Part shown: in pieces, positions 55,644 to 62,995 of the stretch
Layout: each line of letters opens with the position of its first letter
Numbering within the stretch: position 1 is the first letter of the stretch
From: Alkaliphilus sp. NP8
GTDB lineage: Bacteria > Bacillota > Clostridia > Peptostreptococcales > Natronincolaceae
Direction: 5' to 3'
Assembly (NCBI GenBank): GCA_015978205.1
Contig: JADWMM010000031.1
Span: 17,503 to 81,502, forward strand
DNA: 64,000 nt
Translations under genes and position numbers: made by a program
Notes under the pieces: generated by a model
The model's database searches: none
Told to the model about the DNA's origin: nothing
What the model saw: only the letters and a program-made list of their open reading frames with translations

Positions 55644-56870
55644 TTGCTAAAAATTAATACACAAAGTTTTAAAGAATATCAAGAAATGATGAATGGTAGC
55701 TTAATTATTATTTTAATTGGAACTTTCTTAACAGTTTTTACATATTCCATGATGTATCCATATTTTGCAATTTATCTTAGAGAACATTTACTATTAACTA
55801 CAACTTCCGTAGCAACTATCGTTATGGTGTTTACAGGCTTTAGAAGACAAGTTGTATTAATAGGAGGTTTTTTAGTTGATCGATTTGGACATAAAAAAAT
55901 GTTAATTTGTGGATTGGTTATACATGTGCTTTTTTACTTAGGTTTTGCCGTTGCTAAAACATACTATCAAATATTATTTTTCGCTATTATCTCAACGTTA
56001 GCTGGAGCCCTAACAATACCAACAGTTAAGACAATCACAGCTGCTAGTGTAACTGAGGACAAAAATAAAGCAAAAGCGTTTGCACTACGTTCAGCAGTAT
56101 ATAATATTGCATATTCATTAGGTCCGGTTTTAGGGATTTACGTTGCAAGTAGATCCTATAAATTACTATTTATAGCATGTTCAATAGCATACTCAATCTA
56201 TGTACTACTAGTAGCTATATTTATTAAAGAAGTACCAGGACTACAAAAAGACTCTAAAGTACTATTTAAGGACGTTGTATCAATCAAATCAAATAACACG
56301 GCAGTTGCAGTTCTATTCGCCAGTGTATTTTATTATATATTAACGTCTCAAATCAATGCTACATTTCCAATATACCTTAGAAGTTATCTACAGTTAAGCA
56401 ATGGACAAATAGGGATGCTGTTTTCATCGGCTGCTATAATTGCAGTATGTTTTCAACAAATTGTCACACATTTCTGTTCAAAGTATGGAGATGGAACAAA
56501 TATGCTAATAGCCCTTGTATTGGTTACAATAGGTATATTTTCTCTTTCGATAGTAAGCAGTATATATGGGGTATTAGTATCCTTTATTATAATTACCTTC
56601 TCGGAATTAGTAGCTGTACCAATTTTGTTCGCTGCAATGATAAAAGCAGCTCCTAACAGTGTTAAAGGAACCTATTCTGGAATGGCATCATTTTTTGAAG
56701 GGGTGGGGATCTCTTGTGGAGTATATCTTGGAGGAATTATAACAGATAGGTTTATAGGTTCCTCCATATGGCATGTATTATCATTAATAGGTCTAATATT
56801 AATAATTATATCATCTAAATATTTATATAAGCCATTGAACCAGGAGGAAAAGCAGGTAGTAAAGCTATAA
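55644..56870 (+). CDS. MFS transporter (12 TM type)
   Basis: I favour TTG 55644 (408 aa), 8 bases after AGGAG; GTG 55635 overlaps that ribosome site. The protein has about twelve hydrophobic segments and the loop 2-3 motif GGFLVDRFGHKKML, the classic MFS GxxxDRxGRR-type signature. It is the only transporter near the peptide-pathway cluster and could export its product, but the IS110 remnant lies between. A drug-efflux or other role is equally possible. Confidence 0.8.
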   Translation: MLKINTQSFKEYQEMMNGSLIIILIGTFLTVFTYSMMYPYFAIYLREHLLLTTTSVATIVMVFTGFRRQVVLIGGFLVDRFGHKKMLICGLVIHVLFYLGFAVAKTYYQILFFAIISTLAGALTIPTVKTITAASVTEDKNKAKAFALRSAVYNIAYSLGPVLGIYVASRSYKLLFIACSIAYSIYVLLVAIFIKEVPGLQKDSKVLFKDVVSIKSNNTAVAVLFASVFYYILTSQINATFPIYLRSYLQLSNGQIGMLFSSAAIIAVCFQQIVTHFCSKYGDGTNMLIALVLVTIGIFSLSIVSSIYGVLVSFIIITFSELVAVPILFAAMIKAAPNSVKGTYSGMASFFEGVGISCGVYLGGIITDRFIGSSIWHVLSLIGLILIIISSKYLYKPLNQEEKQVVKL

Positions 56871-56955
56871 AGATATAGTATCTTGTTGTTTGTTAATGGT
56901 ATTTTAATTTTACATGAAAAAGATCGTTTTAAAAGTGCAGAAATTTTACTTATTT

Positions 56956-57002
56956 AAAAGAGTACTGATGACTTCTTTTCTAGAAGACATATACTCTTTT
57001 CT
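56956..57002 (+). terminator. Hairpin after the MFS gene
   Basis: AAAAGAGTA and TACTCTTTT form an outer stem around an inner CTTCT/AGAAG hairpin. The stem ends in TTTT. It is a plausible terminator for the MFS transcript. Confidence 0.5.
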
Positions 57003-57124
57003 ACCCTACTTTTTAATAAAAACTACAGGATAGGTAAGTTATCAAAGTATCCGTTTTTATAACTTCTAAGAATCAATTAACTATTTAAATTTTGTGGAGG
57101 AGTAGAGCATCCCTGCCACCAAGT

Positions 57125-57167
57125 GCAAAGTAGATTGCTATCTATGTAAATCCACTTTGCTTTTTTG
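57125..57167 (+). terminator. Hairpin plus T-run upstream of the IS200 element
   Basis: GCAAAGTAGATT pairs with AATCCACTTTGC (one mismatch) and is followed by TTTTTT. It is a typical intrinsic terminator just before the insertion sequence. Nothing between 56,871 and this point looks coding. Confidence 0.7.
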
Positions 57168-57234
57168 TGTTTTTGAAAACCACCTGCTGTGCGGGTGATT
57201 CTAAAAAACTTTTAGCGTTAAACAAAAAAAAGAA

Positions 57235-57291
57235 CCTCCCTTGTAATATATAATATAGTCAGGTCTGACCAACTGACTAAAACAAGGGAGG
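57235..57291 (+). promoter_or_regulatory. Shine-Dalgarno-sequestering stem-loop of the IS200 tnpA
   Basis: CCTCCCTTGT (57,235-57,244) pairs perfectly with ACAAGGGAGG (57,282-57,291), which contains the tnpA ribosome site. A second stem AGTCAG/CTGACT lies inside. IS200 elements use such a 5' structure to block translation and read-through. Confidence 0.75.
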
Positions 57292-57298
57292 AACATCC

Positions 57299-57766
57299 AT
57301 TCAGGATATAAATAGTTTATCACATACGAAGTGGAATTGTAAGTATCATATAGTCTTTGCACCTAAATATAGAAGACAAATAATATATGGAAAAATAAAA
57401 CAAGATGTAGGAAAGATACTGAGACAATTGTGTAAACATAAAGGTGTAGAAATAATAGAAGCAGAATCGTGTAAAGATCATATTCATATGTTAGTATCAA
57501 TACCACCAAAGATAAGCGTATCATCATTTATGGGGTACTTAAAAGGAAAAAGTAGTCTTATGATATTTGATAGACATGCAAACTTAAAATATAAACATGG
57601 AAATAGGCAGTTTTGGTGTAAAGGATATTATGTAGATACAGTAGGACGAAATAAGAAAAAGATACAAGAATATATAAAAAATCAACTGCAAGAAAACATA
57701 GCATATGATCAATTAAGTTTAAAGGAATATGTTGCCCCATTTACACAAGAAAAAGTAAAAAAATAA
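57299..57766 (+). CDS. tnpA: IS200-type Y1 (HUH) transposase TnpA with ATT start
   Basis: The full-length frame (155 aa) begins at ATT 57299, 8 bases after GGGAGG; the first ATG in frame (57,428) would remove the first 43 residues. Motifs are WNCKYHIVFAPKYRR, the HUH pair DHIHMLVS, and the catalytic Tyr in GYYVDTVG. Length and sequence match IS200 TnpA, which acts on single-stranded DNA. The start looks like an ATG changed to ATT, so expression may be much reduced. Confidence 0.85.
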   Translation: MQDINSLSHTKWNCKYHIVFAPKYRRQIIYGKIKQDVGKILRQLCKHKGVEIIEAESCKDHIHMLVSIPPKISVSSFMGYLKGKSSLMIFDRHANLKYKHGNRQFWCKGYYVDTVGRNKKKIQEYIKNQLQENIAYDQLSLKEYVAPFTQEKVKK

Positions 57767-57975
57767 AATAAATCCCCCTTTAGGGGTGGAAAGAGAATAT
57801 ACAGCGGTTGGCAGATTTTTTCAGTGTGTCTTAAGACACAAGCAAGTAACAGCCTCTTACAGGGCAGAACAAACCATCCATTTTACGGGTGGTCATGATT
57901 TTTTACTATCTTCTATCTCAAAAAGCACACCTTTTGAAATAGATTTTTTTATGTTAGTTTTCTTATATTAATTAT

Positions 57976-58036
57976 GTTTCAAAAACTAATAAAATTATTT
58001 TGGAATATATCAAAAATAATATTGAGTTTTTGAAAC
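57976..58036 (+). repeat. 12-bp perfect inverted repeat upstream of the serine recombinase
   Basis: GTTTCAAAAACT (57,976-57,987) and AGTTTTTGAAAC (58,025-58,036) are exact inverted copies with 37 bp between. They lie 60-120 bp upstream of the recombinase start, the usual place of a res site and operator. Confidence 0.6.
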
Positions 58037-58097
58037 AAAAAACATATACTAATATTAAATATATAGAGTAATACTAAAAATAGTAGGAGGATTTAAG

Positions 58098-58655
58098 TTG
58101 AAAATAGGATATGTTAGGGTATCAACAATAGATCAGAATGAAGAAAGACAAATAAGAGCTTTAGAGAAGCTTGAAGTGAAAAAAATCTTTATAGAGAAGG
58201 TATCGGGGAAAGATAGAAATAGACCTCAGCTTAATGAAATGTTAAATTTCGTTCGGGAAGGTGATGTAGTATATATAGAAAGCATAAGTAGACTAGCTAG
58301 AAATGTATTAGATTTCCTTAATATTGTAAATGAGTTGAAGGAAAAAAATGTTGAAATTGTATCACTTAAAGAAAGTATTGACACTAGCACGCCTACAGGA
58401 CAATTTATGTTGACGGTTTTTGGTGCCATGTATCAACTAGAAAGAGATAATATAAGAGAGCGTCAGCAGGAAGGTATAGCAATAGCTAAAGAAAAAGGAA
58501 TAATGGGAAGACCTAAAATTGAAATAGATGATAAGTTTATAAATGCCTATAAAGAATGGAAAGAAGGAAATATAACCGCAACAAAGGCTATGGAATTGGC
58601 AGATATGTCTAGGACAACTTTTTATAGAAGAGTCAAAGAGTATAAAAGAAACTAG
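58098..58655 (+). CDS. Small serine recombinase (resolvase/invertase family)
   Basis: The start is TTG 58098 after AGGAGG (185 aa). The N-terminal catalytic domain has YVRVSTIDQNEERQ (nucleophile Ser about 9), YIESISRLARN and a Gln-Leu-Glu-Arg-Asp-Asn-Ile-Arg-Glu-Arg helix. The C-terminal HTH is about 145-185 (TATKAMELADMSRTTFYRRV). Length equals that of Tn3-type resolvases. It could resolve plasmid multimers or invert DNA; the inverted repeat upstream is a candidate site. It is monocistronic. Confidence 0.85.
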   Translation: MKIGYVRVSTIDQNEERQIRALEKLEVKKIFIEKVSGKDRNRPQLNEMLNFVREGDVVYIESISRLARNVLDFLNIVNELKEKNVEIVSLKESIDTSTPTGQFMLTVFGAMYQLERDNIRERQQEGIAIAKEKGIMGRPKIEIDDKFINAYKEWKEGNITATKAMELADMSRTTFYRRVKEYKRN

Positions 58656-58749
58656 AACAATATTTAATAATAAGATAAGGAAAGAGCTGTAAATTCTATA
58701 TCATAGATAGATTAATAGTACATAAAGATAAATAACAACTATACACTTG

Positions 58750-58872
58750 TTTTAAAATTTTAAAATTAATGCATATTAAACAAGAAAAATATTTTAAAAA
58801 ATTAAATAAAACACTTTACAATTTTAAAGTTAAATGTTATTATAATAATATAAAGTTTTAAAATTTTAAAAT
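58750..58872 (+). promoter_or_regulatory. radC promoter flanked by two copies of a 17-bp AT palindrome
   Basis: TTTTAAAATTTTAAAAT occurs at 58,750-58,766 and 58,856-58,872. Between them lies TTTACA (58,815-58,820), 17 bp, TATTAT (58,838-58,843). The second copy is just downstream of the -10, which fits an operator, but such AT palindromes can arise by chance in this composition. Confidence 0.4.
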
Positions 58873-58892
58873 AACCAAAGGGGATGTTTTAA

Positions 58893-59351
58893 ATGAGTAG
58901 TTCAAAGATAAGAAAAACACTTAAAATTGTAAAGTTAGAACAAAAGACAGACAAGACACTAAGAGGGGAGTTTCCAAAAAATATAACCTCACCAAAAGAT
59001 GCAGCAGATGTACTTACTCAATACATAGGAAATGATGATAGGGAATCATTTGTTATTATATTACTTGATACTAAGTATAAAATTAACTGCTTACATACTG
59101 TAAGCACAGGATCTTTGAATGCTAGCATCGTAACACCAAGAGAAACATTTAAAGTTGCAATAGAGTCAAATGCTGCAGCAATTATATTAGGACATAATCA
59201 CCCAAGTGGAAGTTGCAAACCTTCACAACAAGATTTACAAATTACCAAAAGACTTCAAGAAGCTGGTGAACTATTAGGAATATCTGTATTGGATCATGTA
59301 ATAGTAGGCTCTGAGAGTTATATCAGCTTAAAAGAAGATGGATACATATAA
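58893..59351 (+). CDS. radC: RadC-like JAB/MPN-domain protein
   Basis: The 152-aa protein carries the RadC metal motif GHNHPSGSCKPSQQD (about residues 108-122), with an upstream conserved Glu. It lacks the N-terminal HhH region of chromosomal RadC, as is common for RadC proteins of plasmids and ICEs. The molecular role is not established despite the historic DNA-repair name. AAGGGG precedes ATG 58893. Two small genes follow in the same direction. Confidence 0.85.
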   Translation: MSSSKIRKTLKIVKLEQKTDKTLRGEFPKNITSPKDAADVLTQYIGNDDRESFVIILLDTKYKINCLHTVSTGSLNASIVTPRETFKVAIESNAAAIILGHNHPSGSCKPSQQDLQITKRLQEAGELLGISVLDHVIVGSESYISLKEDGYI

Positions 59352-59357
59352 AGTAAA

Positions 59358-59381
59358 TACCAGGGGATATTCCCCCTGGTA
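59358..59381 (+). other. Strong hairpin between radC and the next gene
   Basis: TACCAGGGG and CCCCCTGGTA form a G+C-rich stem with loop near ATATT. No T-run follows, so it is more likely an RNA stability or attenuation element than a full terminator. Confidence 0.5.
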
Positions 59382-59401
59382 GCTAAGAAGGAGATAGAGT
59401 A

Positions 59402-59851
59402 ATGATAGATGCCAAAAAGTTTTCAGAGGAAATAAATGTGTTAAAAAATAAGTTTTCTAAAACTGAAGATAAAAACATTATAGAGAGTGTGCTGACTGAT
59501 ATACATACAGCTATAAAGGAAAAAAGTTACAATAAAATGCAAGCTGCAGAAATGGCAGATAAAGCATTATATATGTTATTTGAAAATTTATATAATAGTG
59601 AACCTATATTGCCTATATCTTTTTTGGATACTGAAATAGGTAAAGCTATAATGCTTTGTAAATATAAGGTTCCTAGAGTATATACAGTAAAAGAAGTTGC
59701 TGGACTTCTTGGATGCACTGTTCAACAAATATATATAGATAAGCATAAACTTATTGAACCAATTCAGGAAGACTTAAATTTGTTTTATGAAGATGAAGTA
59801 GCAAAATATTTACAAAAGAAAAAGGTTCCAGTAGAAAATATGTATAAATAA
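59402..59851 (+). CDS. Small protein with C-terminal excisionase-like HTH
   Basis: The product has 149 aa. The N-terminal part is helical and unrecognised. Residues about 97-140 (YTVKEVAGLLGCTVQQIYID, then YEDEVAKYL) form an excisionase/MerR-type helix-turn-helix. AAGGAG precedes the start. It is probably a regulator or accessory factor of the element, in an operon with radC. Function unknown. Confidence 0.6.
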   Translation: MIDAKKFSEEINVLKNKFSKTEDKNIIESVLTDIHTAIKEKSYNKMQAAEMADKALYMLFENLYNSEPILPISFLDTEIGKAIMLCKYKVPRVYTVKEVAGLLGCTVQQIYIDKHKLIEPIQEDLNLFYEDEVAKYLQKKKVPVENMYK

Positions 59852-59927
59852 TATTAATTAATTTAAAACATTCCCTTTTTTAAAGATTGATTATTTATAT
59901 AAAAAAATAAATTAAGAGGTGACAATT

Positions 59928-60473
59928 ATGAAAAGAAATAATAAAGATTATGAATACCCTAAAATTGAAGAGCTGTTTATAAATGATGATAGAAATATCC
60001 AGGATAAAGAAAATGAAATTAAAAGTAATTTAGTAAAAATATTTAAACAACTCGATAAAAGAGAAGAAAATTTAAAAGCAATAAATAGTCAAATTAGAGA
60101 AGAAGTCGGTATTTTTAAAGAACCAGAAGAATCAAAAGATCTAAAAGTTATGGAGTTATTAGAGAAAAAAGAATCTATATTAGATGAGTATAATGATTTG
60201 ATAAGTATTGCAAAGTCAATTATAAAAATGTTACACAAAGAGCCTGTAGCAGTTAAAACAAACTTTTTTATAAATAAATTTGGAAATAACACTCAAAAAG
60301 CTACTGATTATATTAATGATATATTAAGCAAACAAAATATTTTGTCTGGAACTAAAGAATTGTTTTTAGGACTTGCATTTTCAGGTGAAGCAAAAAGTTA
60401 TTCTCCGTTAAATTTATATTATGTTGAATACAAAATATTAGATGTATTTGGGATAGAATGTGAGCTTATATAA
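59928..60473 (+). CDS. Unknown helical protein
   Basis: GAGGTGAC supports ATG 59928 (181 aa). The sequence is charged and helical, with a coiled-coil-like stretch at about residues 25-85. No known motif was seen. A terminator follows at once, so it ends the radC operon. Confidence 0.5.
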   Translation: MKRNNKDYEYPKIEELFINDDRNIQDKENEIKSNLVKIFKQLDKREENLKAINSQIREEVGIFKEPEESKDLKVMELLEKKESILDEYNDLISIAKSIIKMLHKEPVAVKTNFFINKFGNNTQKATDYINDILSKQNILSGTKELFLGLAFSGEAKSYSPLNLYYVEYKILDVFGIECELI

Positions 60474-60489
60474 GCAAATCATATAATAA

Positions 60490-60513
60490 AAAAACCGCTA
60501 GATGCGGTTTTAT
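60490..60513 (+). terminator. Terminator between the operon and the tRNA-like gene
   Basis: AAAACCGC, loop TAGAT, GCGGTTTT, with A-rich and T-rich flanks; it could act on both strands. Confidence 0.8.
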
Positions 60514-60534
60514 AAAAACATACAAAGTATGTAA

Positions 60535-60607
60535 TTTGCTGGTGGGAATTGAACCCACAACCGTCCCCTTAGCAGGGGGATGCTCTATCCAATTGAGCTA
60601 CAGGTGC
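60535..60607 (-). tRNA. tRNA-like gene, anticodon GCU, broken acceptor stem
   Basis: On the minus strand: acceptor GCACCTG, TA, D-arm GCTC/GAGC with loop AATTGGATA, and anticodon stem TCCCC/GGGGA with loop CTGCTAA. A 5-nt variable loop and T-arm GTGGG/CCCAC follow. The 3' acceptor strand is CAGCAAA and pairs only in the inner three positions, so the gene is probably a truncated or recombined tRNA. The anticodon GCU reads Ser codons, yet the short variable loop rules out a normal tRNA-Ser. The body, with A20 and C35/U36, looks like tRNA-Arg. Confidence 0.7.
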
Positions 60608-61101
60608 ACATTAAGTGTACATATATTATATTATCATATTAACATAATTTGTCAATATCTTATGAAATAATTTAAAAAAGGATATCGTATCACAATAATA
60701 TAGCGGTATGTAAGCTGATTCAAAAAAGTTAGCTAATTTTGAGACTTTAATTTAATAAAAAGGTGAAAAAATAATTATCTTTATTTGTTTATATTTATAA
60801 TAAGTATAAACTTCTAAAGTGCTATATAGAATAGAATTTAAAATATAAATAACTATAGATAACATTAAAACTTTTATGTAATAGAATATTTCATTAATTG
60901 AGAATTAGGACGTAATTGTACTAAAAATAAAACTGAATATATGAAGAGATTAAGTTCTTAAACCATAGTTTCAACTAATAACGCTCTATATATGTTAAAT
61001 TAGAAAAGTTAAGAATATTTATATTGTTTATTTTAAAATTCATATGATATAATATTCAATAAATTACCAAATGAAATTAAAATACTGTATAGGGGGATAT
61101 T
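60608..61101. other. 494-bp gap without a gene
   Basis: Very AT-rich with many stops in all frames. Apart from a TTAAGTGTACAT near-palindrome beside the tRNA-like gene and a GGGGGAT ribosome site before 61,102, I see nothing I can name. A promoter for darT is expected near its 3' end; CATATGATATAATAT around 61,045 contains TGATATAAT, a good extended -10. Confidence 0.45.
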
Positions 61102-61692
61102 ATGGGAATAAAAGATACGAAAGATGCAAAATTACTATATCATTTAACTAGGTTAGATAATTTAGATACTATACTTGAACATGGTTTATTGTCTAGAAAA
61201 GCTGTCCGAAATATGAAAATAGGCTTCTCAGATATTGCTAATAAAGATATAATCTCAAAACGAACAGAACTTGGTTTGGATGATTATATTCCTTTTCATT
61301 TTCATCCATATTCATCTTTTGATGTCGCAGTTAAAACTACATACTTAGATGAAGAGTTTGTATATATATGTATTACACGACAAATAGCAAAGGATTATAA
61401 TTTTAAAGTACTGCCAAAACACCCACTGTCTATTGATGAATGTATGTTGTTAGAATATGATGAAGGAATAGCTACAATAGATTGGGATATCATGCATACT
61501 ATTGGAACTGATGATGATTACGCTAAAAATGTAAAAATGGCTGAATGCTTGACTGATTTAATAATACCTGCTGAAGCATTTCAATCTATTTGTGTCAGAA
61601 ATGATGACATAAAAAAAATAGTTGAAGAAAAACTTAAATCTTATAACATAATATCAAAACCACCTTATGTTGATGTTAGACAATTATTTTAG
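61102..61692 (+). CDS. darT: DarT-like DNA ADP-ribosyltransferase toxin
   Basis: The product has 196 aa. The NAD-binding N-terminus shows LLYHLTRLDNLDTILEHGLL, and the DarT-type ISKRTELGLDDYIPFHFHPY follows. Near residue 145-160 KMAECLTDLIIP holds the expected catalytic Glu. DarT attaches ADP-ribose to bases in single-stranded DNA and blocks replication. The partner darG follows after 30 bp. Such modules act as toxin-antitoxin and anti-phage systems. Confidence 0.85.
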   Translation: MGIKDTKDAKLLYHLTRLDNLDTILEHGLLSRKAVRNMKIGFSDIANKDIISKRTELGLDDYIPFHFHPYSSFDVAVKTTYLDEEFVYICITRQIAKDYNFKVLPKHPLSIDECMLLEYDEGIATIDWDIMHTIGTDDDYAKNVKMAECLTDLIIPAEAFQSICVRNDDIKKIVEEKLKSYNIISKPPYVDVRQLF

Positions 61693-61722
61693 TTTTAAAA
61701 AAATATAAAAGGAGGTGAGTTC

Positions 61723-62742
61723 ATGATTATTTATACAACTGGCGACCTATTAAAATCTTCTGCTGAAGCATTAGTTAATACAGTTAATTGTGAAGGGTAT
61801 ATGGGTAAGGGAATAGCTTATCAGTTTAAGTTACAGTATCCTGAAAACAACAAAGAATACATTAAAGCTTGTAAAAGTGGAAATCTTCGAATAGGTAAAA
61901 TACATTATTATAAAGAAAGAGATAAGATAATAATAAATTTCCCAACTAAGAATAAATGGAGAGCTAAGTCCAAAATTAGTTATATTGATGAAGGGTTAGA
62001 TGAGTTAAAAAAGTTGATAGAAAACTTGAATATCAATACGATAGCTATTCCACCACTTGGGAGTGGTAATGGGGGTCTTATTTGGTCAGAAGTTAAGAAG
62101 TTAATTGAACAAAAGTTATCTTTATTACCTGATAATATAAAAATATATGTTTATCAACCTTCAATAAATTATAGTTCTCAACCTAGTATTGAACCTAGAC
62201 TTAACATTTCAGCTCTTGTTTTAATGGAAATAAAGAAGCGTTTAAATCAGTTTGATACATTAAGGTTACAAAAGACAGCATACTTTATGAACTTATTTTT
62301 GCTTCAAAAATATTTTAACTTTAAGAAACATAAGTATGGACCATATGATAATTCTATAAATATAATTAGTAGAAGTATTAGAGAGTTTCAAGAATATCAC
62401 AAAGTTAATAATACTAATGAAGCATATAGAATTCTTTACAATAAGATAATAAGTGATAATGTTGAAAATAAACTTAATGAATTACTTCCATTCATAATTA
62501 AAGCGTGTGATTATGTAAATGGTATAAACTCAAATCATGAATTAGAGTGTCTGTCTACTATTTTGTTTTTAATTGAAGAGCATAAAGTATTATCTGAAGA
62601 TCAAATTATAAAATATTTCAAAGAATGGTCAGCCCATAAGGCAAATAAATTTACTGTAGACGATATACTTGAAGGAATTAAGAAATTAAACAATTCTAGA
62701 ATTATTGAAAAAAATTTAGTTGGCTATATAATAGTAAATTAA
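61723..62742 (+). CDS. darG: DarG-like macrodomain antitoxin
   Basis: The product has 339 aa. The N-terminal macrodomain (about 1-150) has ALVNTVNCEGYMGKGIAYQF and IPPLGSGNGGLIW, the ADP-ribose-binding loops of DarG, which removes ADP-ribose from DNA. The C-terminal part (about 160-339) with LQKTAYFMNLFL and KYGPYDNSI is the DarT-binding domain seen in this family. AGGAGGTGAG precedes ATG 61723. A terminator follows. Confidence 0.88.
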   Translation: MIIYTTGDLLKSSAEALVNTVNCEGYMGKGIAYQFKLQYPENNKEYIKACKSGNLRIGKIHYYKERDKIIINFPTKNKWRAKSKISYIDEGLDELKKLIENLNINTIAIPPLGSGNGGLIWSEVKKLIEQKLSLLPDNIKIYVYQPSINYSSQPSIEPRLNISALVLMEIKKRLNQFDTLRLQKTAYFMNLFLLQKYFNFKKHKYGPYDNSINIISRSIREFQEYHKVNNTNEAYRILYNKIISDNVENKLNELLPFIIKACDYVNGINSNHELECLSTILFLIEEHKVLSEDQIIKYFKEWSAHKANKFTVDDILEGIKKLNNSRIIEKNLVGYIIVN

Positions 62743-62747
62743 TATAT

Positions 62748-62770
62748 ACACCTCTTAAAGAGGTGTGTTT
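62748..62770 (+). terminator. Terminator of darTG
   Basis: ACACCTCTT pairs with AAGAGGTGTGT and is followed by TTTCTC; a compact hairpin right after the darG stop. Confidence 0.7.
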
Positions 62771-62790
62771 CTCGTTGAATAATTTTTTTA

Positions 62791-62836
62791 AAACAATTTA
62801 CTATCAAATACTATAATATTTAATAGTAAATTGTTT
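62791..62836. repeat. 46-bp near-perfect palindrome next to the tyrosine recombinase
   Basis: The two 20-bp arms, starting AAACAATTTACTAT and ending ATAGTAAATTGTTT, match at 19 of 20 positions around a 6-bp centre CTATAA. The 14-mer TATTTAATAGTAAA in its right arm recurs in direct orientation at 62,946-62,959. A G+C-rich patch (CGCCGCCCGCCCGATC) abuts the palindrome. It is a candidate recombination or binding site of the adjacent recombinase. Confidence 0.75.
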
Positions 62837-62995
62837 CGCCGCCCGCCCGATCACTATTAGGGAATAGGAAAACTATCTAAATTTAAAGAAAGGCTAATAT
62901 AGAAAAAAATAGTAGCTTTTTCTATGTTAGTATTGTGTATTATAGTATTTAATAGTAAAATGTTTTTATATACTAAGTCAGAAAGGAGTTCTTGT

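Larger units (their letters stand above)
57181..57893 (+). mobile_element. IS200/IS605-family insertion sequence (tnpA only)
   Basis: The element has no terminal inverted repeats, but subterminal hairpins as in the family: left CACCTGCTGTGCGGGTG at 57,181-57,197 and right ACCATCC..GGGTGGT at 57,873-57,893. The single gene is a Y1 transposase at 57,299-57,766; no tnpB is present, so it is IS200-like. The exact outer boundaries were not resolved and may extend a few tens of bases beyond the hairpins. Confidence 0.8.

Noticed and set aside
56447..56656. 69-aa + strand frame inside the MFS gene
   Set aside because: Lies wholly within the transporter gene in another frame with no ribosome site.
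57786..57971. 61-aa frame after the IS200 transposase
   Set aside because: It covers the right-end hairpin of the insertion sequence and its flank; there is no family signal or ribosome site.
60535..60607. Functional tRNA-Ser(GCU)
   Set aside because: The variable loop is only 5 nt and the outer four acceptor pairs are missing; true bacterial tRNA-Ser has a long variable arm.
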